Shown here: positions 7,799 to 16,549 of the stretch, piece by piece
Numbering within the stretch: position 1 is the stretch's first letter
Layout: every line of letters begins with the position of its first letter
Program-made: the position numbers and the translations under genes
NCBI GenBank assembly: GCA_964638635.1
Contig: CAZXAQ010000008.1
Coordinates: 20,178-84,177, forward strand
Length of the DNA stretch: 64,000 nt
Direction of reading: 5' to 3'
DNA from: SZUA-430 sp964638635
Lineage (GTDB): Bacteria; Pseudomonadota; Alphaproteobacteria; Micropepsales; Micropepsaceae
The notes under the pieces: model-generated
What the model was told of the DNA's origin: nothing
The model's input: the letters and a program-made list of their open reading frames with translations, nothing else
The model's database searches: none

Positions 7799-8515
7799 AT
7801 GACCAGAAACCAGACCATCGACGATCAGAAGCGCGCGGCCGCGGAAGCCGCTCTCGAATATGTGAAGCCGGGGATGCGGCTCGGGCTCGGCACGGGCTCG
7901 ACCGCCGAGCACTTCGTGCGGGCGTTGGCGCCGCGTGTGAAGGCGGGGTTGAAGCTCACCACGGTTGCGACCTCGGAGCGGACGGCGGCGCTGGCGCGGG
8001 AGCTCGGCATCGCGGTCGGCGATCTCGACACGGTTCGCCACCTGGACCTGACGGTCGACGGGGCGGACGAAATCGGTCCCAGCCTGAGTTTGATCAAAGG
8101 CGGCGGCGGCGCGTTGCTGCGCGAGAAGATCGTGGCGTCGGCGTCGGACCGCATGGTCGTGATCGCGGACGATGCGAAGGTCGTGGATACGCTCGGACGG
8201 TTTCCGCTGCCGGTCGAAATCGTGCCGTTCGCGCATACGGTTACGATGGAGCGCATCGCGGAGGCTGCGGCCCGCTGCGGGTGTTCGCAGAACCTGATGC
8301 GGCTGCGCGGGGGCGAGGCGCATCCGTTCAAGACGGACAGCGGCAACTACATTGCCGATTGCGCGGCGGAGAGCATTCCCGATCCGGAGCGCCTCGCGCG
8401 GATGCTGGAGGCCATTCCGGGGGTCGTCGACCATGGTCTGTTTTTGTCGCTGGCAAGTGCCGCGCTGGTCGGAACCCCCGCCGGCGTGCGCGTGATCGAG
8501 CCGCCGCGGCGATAG
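7799..8515 (+). CDS. rpiA: Ribose-5-phosphate isomerase A
   Basis: RpiA interconverts ribose-5-phosphate and ribulose-5-phosphate in the pentose phosphate pathway. The 238-residue protein shows the phosphate-binding LGTGSTAEHFVRAL, the active-site DGADEIGPSLSLIKGGGGALLREK (catalytic Asp, Glu and Lys), and the C-terminal NYIADC and PGVVDHGLF motifs. The ATG at 7799 is preferred over the longer frame from 7763, because the extra residues have no counterpart in the family and overlap the promoter-like element. It is transcribed alone, divergently from the PAQR gene. Confidence 0.96.
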   Translation: MTRNQTIDDQKRAAAEAALEYVKPGMRLGLGTGSTAEHFVRALAPRVKAGLKLTTVATSERTAALARELGIAVGDLDTVRHLDLTVDGADEIGPSLSLIKGGGGALLREKIVASASDRMVVIADDAKVVDTLGRFPLPVEIVPFAHTVTMERIAEAAARCGCSQNLMRLRGGEAHPFKTDSGNYIADCAAESIPDPERLARMLEAIPGVVDHGLFLSLASAALVGTPAGVRVIEPPRR

Positions 8516-8636
8516 TCGCAGCGGCAACCATTCCCGTTCACGTTCGCTTCAGGGCTTGCGGCGTAGGGTTTCTCGCGATTAACCGCGCGGCATTGTGAAA
8601 CTGGCAATGCCCGAAGGCGAGAGCTATTTAACCCTC

Positions 8637-10010
8637 ATGACTTGGAGTCCCGCCAGCTGGCGCAGCAAGCCGATCGTTCAGGTGCCGGTCTATCCGGACG
8701 CCGACGGACAAACGCGTGTCGAGACGAAACTGAAGTCGTTTCCGCCGCTGGTGTTCGCCGGTGAAGCGCGCAATCTGAAGCGTGCGCTGGCCGAGGTGGC
8801 CGAGGGGCGTTCCTTCTTGCTGCAAGGCGGGGATTGCGCCGAGTCGTTTGCCGAGTTTCATCCGGACAACATTCGCGACACGTTCCGCGTGATCCTGCAG
8901 ATGGCGATTATTCTGACCTTCGCCGGCGCGATGCCGGTGGTGAAGGTCGGGCGCATCGCGGGTCAGTTCGCGAAGCCGCGCTCCAGCGATACGGAAATTC
9001 AGGACGGTGTCGAGCTGCCGGCCTATCGCGGCGACATCGTGAATGCGTCGCCGTTCGATGCGGCGTCGCGCACGCCGGAGCCGGAGCGGATGATGCAGGC
9101 CTATGCGCAGGCCGCCTCGACGCTGAACCTGCTGCGGGCGTTCGCGCAAGGCGGTTACGCCGATCTGCACAACGTGCACCGTTGGAATTTGGGCTTCATC
9201 GCGGGGTCGCCGTCGGTCGAACGCTATCGGGCGTTGGCGGACCGGATCTCGGAGACGCTGGAGTTCATGGAAGCCTGCGGCATCACGCCGGAGTCCACGC
9301 CGCAACTGCGCACGACGGATTTCTACACCAGCCACGAAGCGCTGTTGCTCGGTTACGAGCAGGCAATGACGCGCATCGATTCCACGACGGGCGATTGGTA
9401 CGACACGTCGGCGCATTTGCTTTGGATCGGCGATCGCACGCGGCAGGTGGACGGGGCGCATGTCGAGTTCATGCGCGGCGTGAAGAACCCGCTCGCGGTG
9501 AAGTGCGGACCGTCGCTGTCGAACGACGATTTGATCCGGCTGTGCGATGTGCTCAATCCTTCGAACGAGCCCGGCCGGCTGACGCTGATCGCGCGCTTTG
9601 GCGCCGACAAGGTGGAAGAGCATCTGCCGCGTCTCATCCGTGCGATCAAGCGCGAGGGGCGCAAGGTCGTTTGGTCGTGCGATCCGATGCACGGCAATAC
9701 GATCAAGACGCCGAACGGTTTCAAGACGCGGCCGTTCGATCGGGTATTGAAGGAAGTGCAGACCTTCTTCGTCGTGCATCGGGCGGAAGGCTCGCACGCA
9801 GGCGGCGTGCATCTGGAGCTCACGGGCCAGAACGTCACCGAATGCACCGGCGGTGCGGCGGCGATCACGGATGCGGATTTGTCGTCGCGCTATCATACGC
9901 ACTGCGACCCGCGGTTGAACGCGAACCAGGCGCTGGAACTCGCTTTCCTGGTGTCCGAAGGAATCCGCGCCGAACGGTTCAAAACGCCGCGTCCTGTCGC
10001 CGCGCAATAG
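8637..10010 (+). CDS. aroG: 3-deoxy-7-phosphoheptulonate synthase, class II (plant-type)
   Basis: This enzyme condenses phosphoenolpyruvate with erythrose-4-phosphate to DAHP, the entry to the shikimate pathway. The 457-residue protein starts MTWSPASWRSKPI. It carries the class II landmarks LQGGDCAESFAEF (metal-binding Cys), RIAGQFAKPRS, HNVHRWNLGF, VKCGPSLSNDDLI, WSCDPMHGNT and the HLELTGQNVTEC loop. Class II enzymes are unrelated in sequence to E. coli AroF/G/H and common in alphaproteobacteria. An in-frame upstream ATG at 8607 would add ten residues, but 8637 gives the usual N-terminus. A TATTTA hexamer lies six bases upstream of this ATG and no Shine-Dalgarno is seen, so the transcript may be leaderless. 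Confidence 0.95.
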   Translation: MTWSPASWRSKPIVQVPVYPDADGQTRVETKLKSFPPLVFAGEARNLKRALAEVAEGRSFLLQGGDCAESFAEFHPDNIRDTFRVILQMAIILTFAGAMPVVKVGRIAGQFAKPRSSDTEIQDGVELPAYRGDIVNASPFDAASRTPEPERMMQAYAQAASTLNLLRAFAQGGYADLHNVHRWNLGFIAGSPSVERYRALADRISETLEFMEACGITPESTPQLRTTDFYTSHEALLLGYEQAMTRIDSTTGDWYDTSAHLLWIGDRTRQVDGAHVEFMRGVKNPLAVKCGPSLSNDDLIRLCDVLNPSNEPGRLTLIARFGADKVEEHLPRLIRAIKREGRKVVWSCDPMHGNTIKTPNGFKTRPFDRVLKEVQTFFVVHRAEGSHAGGVHLELTGQNVTECTGGAAAITDADLSSRYHTHCDPRLNANQALELAFLVSEGIRAERFKTPRPVAAQ

Positions 10011-10072
10011 AAGCTCTCACTTGCGTTGCCTAATCTTCGCCCCTTAGCGTTCGTCGGGGGACGACGGGGCTC

Positions 10073-10807
10073 GTGTTGCGACTTGGCTTTATCCTTTGGT
10101 GCGTGCTTGGTTTGGGCCTGATCGGGCTCAAGGCCTACATCGATCGCACGCCCTTAAAGTACGCGGATGTCGCGGTTAAAGCGGGTGCTGCGACGTACTT
10201 CGTGCCGCGCGCGTTCGTTGCCGACGGCGGTTGGCGCGCGGACTTGATGCGCCTCAACGGATGCTGGGACGTGCGCGAGGCGGGCGTGTTGCCGTTCGGC
10301 GGTGGCGCGTGCGCTCATGCACGCTCGCTGCACTTGCGCATTCCGGCGCGGGCGTTGGGTGCTGAGGCCGAGGCGGTGCTTCGCGGTAAGACACTTGAGG
10401 CCGTGTTCTGGTCCTCGTATGCCCCACCGGCCGAGCACATGCCGCAGCTCGTGCAGGCGTGGAGGGGGCAGGGCGAGTGGGCCGGCCGCCTTGCCGTGCG
10501 CCGCGACGACTGGGGGCTCGTGCGTTTGCAGACAGCGCATTCGCCGTGGGTGCCGTTGCTGACGGCCGAGCCGCAGACGGGTGATCCTGCGGAGTTGGCG
10601 GCGCTCTATGCCGGGCGATGCTATCGCCCTGACACGCTCAGCGATGTCGGGATGACGTGCGCGGTAGCGCTGCGGACGGCGCACGGTGCGGTCGTCGAGT
10701 ATGCCTTGGGGCCGGACGAAATCGGGTCGTTCGCCGCCCTGCGGCAGGCGGTCGGAGCCCAAGTGGGGACATGGTTGTTGCCGCCGTTACATGGCGGAAA
10801 TGGCTGA
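10073..10807 (+). CDS. Membrane-anchored or secreted protein of unknown function
   Basis: This 244-residue protein is not one I recognise. It opens with a single hydrophobic segment (LGFILWCVLGLGLIGLKAY), either a signal anchor or an uncleaved signal, followed by a periplasmic region. Four Cys in the mature part (NGCWDV, GACAH, GRCYRP, MTCAVAL) could form disulfides. The start is GTG at 10073, placed so that the hydrophobic segment begins at residue 4. It lies 62 bases after the DAHP synthase gene and may be cotranscribed. There is no enzymatic motif. Codon use looks like that of its neighbours, so I think it is a real gene. Confidence 0.6.
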   Translation: MLRLGFILWCVLGLGLIGLKAYIDRTPLKYADVAVKAGAATYFVPRAFVADGGWRADLMRLNGCWDVREAGVLPFGGGACAHARSLHLRIPARALGAEAEAVLRGKTLEAVFWSSYAPPAEHMPQLVQAWRGQGEWAGRLAVRRDDWGLVRLQTAHSPWVPLLTAEPQTGDPAELAALYAGRCYRPDTLSDVGMTCAVALRTAHGAVVEYALGPDEIGSFAALRQAVGAQVGTWLLPPLHGGNG

Positions 10808-10953
10808 TTTCCAAGTGTCGGGTGTGCTCAGGGCGCACACCCTGCGGGTGAATCCCATTCCGAAGACCCGTTTCCCTTGACTGGGTGAACCGTCGGTCGA
10901 GAATGCGAGACGGGGCGCTCGGGATTGGGCCGGGCGAATGGGGGATTACGCAT

Positions 10954-12528
10954 ATGGGTAAGACGCAAGTGCGCGCGACTCTGCTCGCGACGACCGCCGT
11001 GCTCACGATTATCGCGAGCGCCAATGCAGGGCCGAATTTGGTTGCGGATCCGGGGTTTGAGTCCGGCGCCTTCGGCATTTGGACATCTGGAGGCAGCATC
11101 GAGAACAGCATCAGGGGCGCGAACGTGCCAGGCTTCACTATTACGTCGCCGCGCTCGGGCGGCTTCGCGTTCTCGGGCGGATGCATCGGGGCGGCTTGCG
11201 TCACCGTCGGGCCGACGGGCGTCGGCGGGCCGGGCACCATCCGACAGAATATCAACCTGCAGCCGGGGATCTACCAGGGCTCGTTCTACTATCAGAGCGT
11301 TGGTGGAACGAACCGGTTGGCAGCAAGTCTGGGGAACTACACCCCGATCGATCGGACCAACATAGCCGCCGCGCCGTACACACGTTTCCAGTTCGTCGCG
11401 GCCGCATCCGGCGGATCGACGAAGCTCGCGTTCGGCGTCCAGAACGACCCGGACTACGACCGCATCGATGACGTGAGGTTGGAATTGGTTGATGACGGAC
11501 GGGGCAACAATATCGCGGCCGCCGCGCAAACAGTCGCCGTGCAAGCTTCTCGCGAGTTCCTCGACCGGCTGCAGGGTCGGTTCGGCCATGCCGGTTCACC
11601 GATTCAGATGGCGAGCGTGCGCGAGACGGTCGTCGCCGATGCGGGCGGCATGACCTATGTGAACGCTGGCGGCAAGTACCGCGCGTTCTTGAGTGTGTTC
11701 GGCAGCGATGCCGAGTGGGACGACTCCGCAACGGAAGCGGATCGCCGGGGCATGAGCGCGGGCATCGAAGTCGCAGCGGCTAGTTCGCTCGACGTCGGTA
11801 TTGCGTTCTCGCTGAGCCGCAGCGAATTCTCGACGCAAACATTGTTCACCGCGAATGAAGGCGAAGCGTCGGAGTATCTGGGCGCGATCTACGCGCATTG
11901 GAGCCCGTCGTCCGCACCGGTTTATTTCAACGTGATCGGCGGCTACGGGAAGAGCAGCAACGATTTCGGCCGCACAAGCTTCTTCGACCTGGGCTTCGAC
12001 AGCGTCATCGATTCAGTCGGGGCGCAGGATGTCGACTCGTCGCAGTGGTTCGCGAGCGCCGAGTTCGGATTCGATTGGGCGGTTTCGGAGAAATTTATGC
12101 TCACGCCGTTCGCGCGGATCGACGGCGCGTGGGTTGATCAAGACGGCTACACCGAAGTTCCGTCGCCCGGTTCTTTGATGGTCCCCGCCGTGGTCGCGGG
12201 ACGCGACTTCGACGCGGTGCGCTCGGTGTTGGGCGTGCGGGCGGAAGTCGGCCTCGACATCGGTCGCGGCGGCAAGCTTGGCGGCAAAGTCGGGTGGGCG
12301 CATGACTTCGAGCAGGATCGCTTCGTGACGTTCACGGAGACGACGGGCCCGGTTTCGTTTGCGGGCGTGACGGGCGCGGCGACACCGGCGGAGGATGCGG
12401 TTGTGGCGGGCGCGAGCCTCGAACTCGCGGTCAGCGATCAAGCGTCTGTCTATGCGGGCTACAACGGCGACTTTGCGGACGAGCAGGAGATTCACGCGGG
12501 CGAAGTCGGCCTGCGCGTGACCTGGTAG
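10954..12528 (+). CDS. Autotransporter-domain protein with short passenger (copy 1)
   Basis: This 524-residue type V secretion protein has an N-terminal signal peptide (residues 1-24, ending SANA), a passenger of only about 160 residues starting PNLVADPGFESGAFG, a helix-rich linker (AAAAQTVAVQASREFLDRLQ) and a C-terminal 12-strand autotransporter barrel of about 300 residues ending in LRVTW, a typical BAM-recognised terminus. The passenger start resembles the jelly-roll carbohydrate-binding fold seen in exosortase-sorted and CBM-like secreted proteins. The ATG at 10954 gives a clean signal peptide; the in-frame extension to 10885 does not. The next gene is a tandem paralogue. A strong terminator follows at 12552. 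Confidence 0.88.
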   Translation: MGKTQVRATLLATTAVLTIIASANAGPNLVADPGFESGAFGIWTSGGSIENSIRGANVPGFTITSPRSGGFAFSGGCIGAACVTVGPTGVGGPGTIRQNINLQPGIYQGSFYYQSVGGTNRLAASLGNYTPIDRTNIAAAPYTRFQFVAAASGGSTKLAFGVQNDPDYDRIDDVRLELVDDGRGNNIAAAAQTVAVQASREFLDRLQGRFGHAGSPIQMASVRETVVADAGGMTYVNAGGKYRAFLSVFGSDAEWDDSATEADRRGMSAGIEVAAASSLDVGIAFSLSRSEFSTQTLFTANEGEASEYLGAIYAHWSPSSAPVYFNVIGGYGKSSNDFGRTSFFDLGFDSVIDSVGAQDVDSSQWFASAEFGFDWAVSEKFMLTPFARIDGAWVDQDGYTEVPSPGSLMVPAVVAGRDFDAVRSVLGVRAEVGLDIGRGGKLGGKVGWAHDFEQDRFVTFTETTGPVSFAGVTGAATPAEDAVVAGASLELAVSDQASVYAGYNGDFADEQEIHAGEVGLRVTW

Positions 12529-12551
12529 CAGAGCGGTCCGTTCGAATATTC

Positions 12552-12587
12552 CGGCGCAACATCTTCAGGTGTTGCGCCGTTTTCTTT
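12552..12587 (+). terminator. Rho-independent terminator after autotransporter copy 1
   Basis: A perfect 10-bp stem pairs CGGCGCAACA (12552-12561) with TGTTGCGCCG (12570-12579) around an 8-base loop. TTTTCTTT follows immediately. Confidence 0.9.
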
Positions 12588-12720
12588 GAGTGCCCTGTGA
12601 CCGCAAGGACGCTCAGCCGGAACAGTGTTCGTTTCCGGCGTGGTCGATTGTTGACCGCCGTTGCTGCGATTCCAGACTTGTCCTCGAAGCGTGAGCGATT
12701 CGCTCTAAGAGGGGACACTG

Positions 12721-14214
12721 ATGAAAATGCAATTGCGGCCGATGCTGCTTGGAACCACCGCCACTTTGTTGCTGACGTGCAGTGCGCATGCCGTGCCCGT
12801 AACGAATTTCGATTTTGAAACGGGCGACCTCACGGGGTGGACGGTCTCATGCCCCAGCGGCGCTTGTGTAGTGTCGGGCGGTGTCGGAAACCCTGGATTT
12901 GCGTTTGATGGGTTTAACAACGCAGCGACGCCAGGGACGTTGTCACAGACGCTTGCGACCGGACCGGGAATTTTCCGGGTGAATGCGGACTACATGGTAA
13001 CTAGTCTATCTGCGAGCAACGTCTTTGGCGTGCGCTTCGGCACCAACGCTGTCGTCAACGATCCGCTGACCACCAGCTACCAAACGGCCGCGCATTTGTT
13101 CGCAACAAGCACCGCGAATACGCCGTTGGTGTTCGAGTATACTACTGCCCCGGGGACGGGAGACATCTACATCGATAACGTGCGCGTTACGCAGATCGAC
13201 GACGTCGAGGGGCCGAACGTCGCTGCGGCGGCGCAAACGGTTGCGGTGCAGGCGTCGCGGGATTTGCTGGACCGGCTGCAGGACCGCTTCAACCACGCGG
13301 GCTCGCCGATCCAGTCGGCAAGCGTGCGCGAAACCGTCGTCGCTTCGGCGGGCAGCTCCACGTATGTGAATGCCGGCGGCAAGTATCGCGCGTTCGCGAA
13401 TGTGTTCGGCAGCCACGGCGAATGGGGCAGCAACGCGGCCGAGGCAGACCGGCGCGGCGTAAGCTTGGGGGCTGAGATGGCGGCCACGAATGGGCTTGAT
13501 GTTGGCGCCGCGTTTGCGTTCAGCCGCACCGACTTCGACACCAAGGGCACCTTTACGACCAAGAACGGCGAGGCATACGAGTATCTGGGCGCTCTTTATG
13601 CGCACTGGACGCCGTCGTCGATGCCGCTCTACGTCAACTTGGTGGCTGGCTACGGGTCTAGTTCCAGCGACTTCGCGCGCGCGAACATCCTTGGCGCCGG
13701 GGTCGCGAGCGACGTCAGCGCCGACCAGTGGTTCGGCAGCGTCGAGTTGGGTTGGGATTGGAACAAGGGTGCGGCGGTTTTGCTGACGCCGTTCGTGCGC
13801 TTTGATGCGGCCACGATCGAACAAGACGGTTACACCGAGGTGGCAACCGGCACGTTCGTACCGGCCGCGGTTGCCGGACGCGACTTCGACGCGGCACGCT
13901 CGATCTTGGGTCTGCGCGCCGAGACCGACATTCCGAGCGTGGGTCAGTACGGCGCCAAGATCGGCGGCAAGATCGGCTGGGCGCACGAGTTCGAGCAGGA
14001 TCGCTTGGTGACGTTCACGGAATCGCTTTCGCCCACGGTCGTTTTTGCGGGCACGGCTAGCGCCGCGCGGCCAGCGGAGGATTCGGTTGTTGCCGGCGCG
14101 AACTTCGAAGTTGCGATCGGTGGCGATACGAGCATCTATGCCGGTTACAACGGCAATTTCGGCGGCAATCAGGCGATCAACGCTGGCGAAGCGGGCGTGC
14201 GTATCACCTGGTAG
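12721..14214 (+). CDS. Autotransporter-domain protein with short passenger (copy 2)
   Basis: This 497-residue paralogue of the preceding gene has a signal peptide ending in SAHA (about residue 22), a passenger of about 140 residues beginning VPVTNFDFETGDLTGW, the same linker (AAAAQTVAVQASRDLLDRLQ) and the same barrel (blocks HAGSPIQ, YVNAGGKYRAF, VAGRDFDA), ending VRITW. The passengers are much more divergent than the barrels. A separate promoter in 12588-12720 is implied by the terminator of copy 1. AGGGGAC six bases before the ATG is a plausible ribosome binding site. The ligand or role is unknown; adhesion or surface display is the family expectation. Confidence 0.88.
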   Translation: MKMQLRPMLLGTTATLLLTCSAHAVPVTNFDFETGDLTGWTVSCPSGACVVSGGVGNPGFAFDGFNNAATPGTLSQTLATGPGIFRVNADYMVTSLSASNVFGVRFGTNAVVNDPLTTSYQTAAHLFATSTANTPLVFEYTTAPGTGDIYIDNVRVTQIDDVEGPNVAAAAQTVAVQASRDLLDRLQDRFNHAGSPIQSASVRETVVASAGSSTYVNAGGKYRAFANVFGSHGEWGSNAAEADRRGVSLGAEMAATNGLDVGAAFAFSRTDFDTKGTFTTKNGEAYEYLGALYAHWTPSSMPLYVNLVAGYGSSSSDFARANILGAGVASDVSADQWFGSVELGWDWNKGAAVLLTPFVRFDAATIEQDGYTEVATGTFVPAAVAGRDFDAARSILGLRAETDIPSVGQYGAKIGGKIGWAHEFEQDRLVTFTESLSPTVVFAGTASAARPAEDSVVAGANFEVAIGGDTSIYAGYNGNFGGNQAINAGEAGVRITW

Positions 14215-14239
14215 GGCTCTCTGCGCGGTATGATTTGCG

Positions 14240-14270
14240 GCGCGGCGTCTTCGGATGCCGCGCTTTTTTT
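14240..14270 (+). terminator. Rho-independent terminator after autotransporter copy 2
   Basis: A 10-bp GC-rich stem (14240-14249 with 14254-14263, one G-T pair) is closed by a TTCG tetraloop and followed by seven T. It abuts the stop codon of the convergent oxidoreductase gene. Confidence 0.9.
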
Positions 14271-15282
14271 ATCCCGCGAGGTGGACGAGGCGGCGGCCGA
14301 AGCTTTCGCCGGTGAAGAGGCCGATGAACGCTTTCGGCGCTTGCTCCAGGCCTTCGATGATCTCTTCGCGGTAGGTGAGTTTGCCGGCACGGACCCACTC
14401 GGCCATCTGCGCGCGGGCGTCGTTGAACTGGACGCCATAGTCGTAGACGACGAGGCCTTCCATTTTCAGCCGCTGGGTGATGAAGGGGAGCGTGTGGCGG
14501 ATACCGCGTGGGGTTTCGCCCGCGTTGTACTCGGCGATCTGGCCTGAGACGACGATGCGGCCGTGCTTCCTCATGTTCAGGATCGCGGCGTCGAGCGTGT
14601 CGGCGCCGACGTTGTCGAAGTAGATGTCGATGCCCTTGGGTGCCGCTTGCTTGAACGCGGTGGTCAGGTCGCCGGCGGCCTTGTAGTTGATCGCGACGTC
14701 GAAGCCGATCTCTCTTAGGTAGGCGCACTTTGCATCGGACCCAGCGAGCCCGATCGTGGTGCAGCCTAGGATCTTCGCGATTTGACCGGCGGTGGCGCCG
14801 ACGGTGCCCGCGGCGGAGGAGATGAGGACGACGTTGCCTTCCTTCGGCTTGCCGATCTCGAACAGGCCGAAGAAGGCTGTCAGGCCCGGGATGCCGAAAA
14901 CGCCGATTGCGGCGGTCGGTTTGATCGAGCCTTTGTAGATTTCCGGGTCGAGCGCTTGGACGCCGCGGCCGTCGCTGACGAAGTGGGTCTGCCAGCCGAA
15001 GCCGCCCCAGACAGAGGCGCCTTCCTTGAGCTTTGCGTTGCGCGAGGCGAGGACTTTGCCCACGCCTGCGCTTTCGATGGTCTCGCCGATGGCCATGGCG
15101 GGCGCGTAGGAGTCGCCGGAGAGGCGCGAGCGCATGCCCGGGTCGACCGAGATGTGTTCGACCCGGATCAGCGCTTGGCCGTCCTGGATGTCCGGCAGCG
15201 TCGTCTGCTCAAGCTTGAAGTCGTCCGCTTGCGGAATGCCCGCAGGCCGTTTGGCCAATACCCAACGCCGGTTCGTTGTCAT
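14269..15282 (-). CDS. NADP-dependent MDR oxidoreductase, CurA/PTGR type (copy 1)
   Basis: This 337-residue zinc-free medium-chain reductase probably reduces the double bond of alpha,beta-unsaturated ketones or aldehydes with NADPH. It shows VDPGMRSRLS near the N-terminus, the Rossmann motif ISSAAGTVGATAGQIAK, GSDAKCAYLREIGFD and INYK, and the DIYFDNVGADTLDAA block typical of the leukotriene B4 dehydrogenase/curcumin reductase family. No structural or catalytic zinc Cys cluster is present. It is followed upstream on the same strand by a second member (15319-16350) with a 36-base gap, so the two probably form an operon. The true substrate is unknown. Confidence 0.88.
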   Translation of the reverse strand: MTTNRRWVLAKRPAGIPQADDFKLEQTTLPDIQDGQALIRVEHISVDPGMRSRLSGDSYAPAMAIGETIESAGVGKVLASRNAKLKEGASVWGGFGWQTHFVSDGRGVQALDPEIYKGSIKPTAAIGVFGIPGLTAFFGLFEIGKPKEGNVVLISSAAGTVGATAGQIAKILGCTTIGLAGSDAKCAYLREIGFDVAINYKAAGDLTTAFKQAAPKGIDIYFDNVGADTLDAAILNMRKHGRIVVSGQIAEYNAGETPRGIRHTLPFITQRLKMEGLVVYDYGVQFNDARAQMAEWVRAGKLTYREEIIEGLEQAPKAFIGLFTGESFGRRLVHLAG

Positions 15283-15318
15283 CGCACACCTAAGAATTCG
15301 CGCGCGCGAATCTTATCA

Positions 15319-16350
15319 TCAAACCGCTTTGTCGGGACCGATCTTGACGAGCGCCTTACCGAAATTCTCGCCCTTGAAGAGGCCCAAAAACGCTTTCGGT
15401 GCGTTCTGTAACCCCTCGGTGACCGACTCCTTCCACTTCATCTTTCCTTCGGCGACGAGCTTGCCCATTTCCTGATGGAATTTCGGCAGCATGTCGAAGT
15501 GGTTCGAGACGACGAAGCCTTCGATGCGCAAGCTCTTCGGGATCGTCATGATGATGTTCCACGGGCCGGGTGCGGGCGCCGTGTTGTTGTACTGTTCGAT
15601 CATGCCGCACATGGCGATGCGGCCGAACACCTTCATGTGGTTCAGCGCAGCTTCCAGGTGCTTGCCGCCGACGTTTTCGAAATAGACGTCGATGCCTTTC
15701 GGGAACGCGGCGCCGACCGCTTTGTCGAGGTCGGGCGTGGTCTTGTAGTTGATCGCCTTGTCGATCTTGGCCTCTTTCAGAAGCCACTGGCACTTTTCGT
15801 CCGATCCGGCGGAGCCCACGACATAGGCGCCGTGTGCCTTCGCGAGCTGGCAGACGATGGCGCCGACGGCGCCGGAGGCGGCCGACACGAATACCGTTTC
15901 GCCGGGCTTAAACGAGGCGATCTTGAAGAGGCCCGCATAGGCGGTGAGGCCCGGCATGCCGAGTGCGCCCAGGAAGCTCTGCACGGGGGCGAGTTTCGGG
16001 TCGATCTTTTGCGGGAAGGCCTGCATGCCCACGACCGCGTACTCGCGCCAGCCCAGCATGTGCTGGATGTAGTCGCCGACGCCGAATGCGGCGCCTTTGC
16101 CGGCGGCGATCACTTGGCCGACCGTACCGCCCTGCAGCGCTTGGCCGACTTGGAACGGGGGCACGTAGCTCTCGCGGTCGACCATGCGGCCACGCATGTA
16201 GGGGTCGACCGACATCCAGATGTTGCGGACGAGGACTTCGCCATCCTTCGGCTCGGCGACGGGGGCTTCGACGTATTCGAAGTTGTCGTCGGTCGGCATG
16301 CCGGCGGGGCGGCTCTTGAGTCGGATTTCGTGGCCTTTCAGGTTGCGCAT
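15319..16350 (-). CDS. NADP-dependent MDR oxidoreductase, CurA/PTGR type (copy 2)
   Basis: This 343-residue member of the same family is probably the first gene of the two-gene unit. Motifs are SVDPYMRGRM (cofactor and substrate region), FVSAASGAVGAIVCQLAK (nucleotide-binding), GSDEKCQWLLKEAKID, INYKTTPDLD and DVYFENVGGKHLEAAL. It aligns with copy 1 along its whole length but the two differ at many positions, so this is an old duplication. Such reductases detoxify reactive enals and enones or act in secondary metabolism; nothing nearby decides which. The region 16351-16549 upstream should hold its promoter, shared with the divergent sugar oxidoreductase gene. Confidence 0.88.
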   Translation of the reverse strand: MRNLKGHEIRLKSRPAGMPTDDNFEYVEAPVAEPKDGEVLVRNIWMSVDPYMRGRMVDRESYVPPFQVGQALQGGTVGQVIAAGKGAAFGVGDYIQHMLGWREYAVVGMQAFPQKIDPKLAPVQSFLGALGMPGLTAYAGLFKIASFKPGETVFVSAASGAVGAIVCQLAKAHGAYVVGSAGSDEKCQWLLKEAKIDKAINYKTTPDLDKAVGAAFPKGIDVYFENVGGKHLEAALNHMKVFGRIAMCGMIEQYNNTAPAPGPWNIIMTIPKSLRIEGFVVSNHFDMLPKFHQEMGKLVAEGKMKWKESVTEGLQNAPKAFLGLFKGENFGKALVKIGPDKAV

Positions 16351-16549
16351 GTGGATAAGACTCCGGTGTGTTGCTTAAGGGATGGCATCAACCATGAATT
16401 TGGCCTGGCGTCTCGGCCAGGGAAAGGCCTCGGCGTGACAGGGCTGCAATATTTGTTGAACCTCTGCGGCAAGCCCGCGGGTAGGCGCCAAAAATTCAAA
16501 CAAGTAAACATGGGCGCACGTGAGGGTTGCGTTTATCGGCGGAACTATC

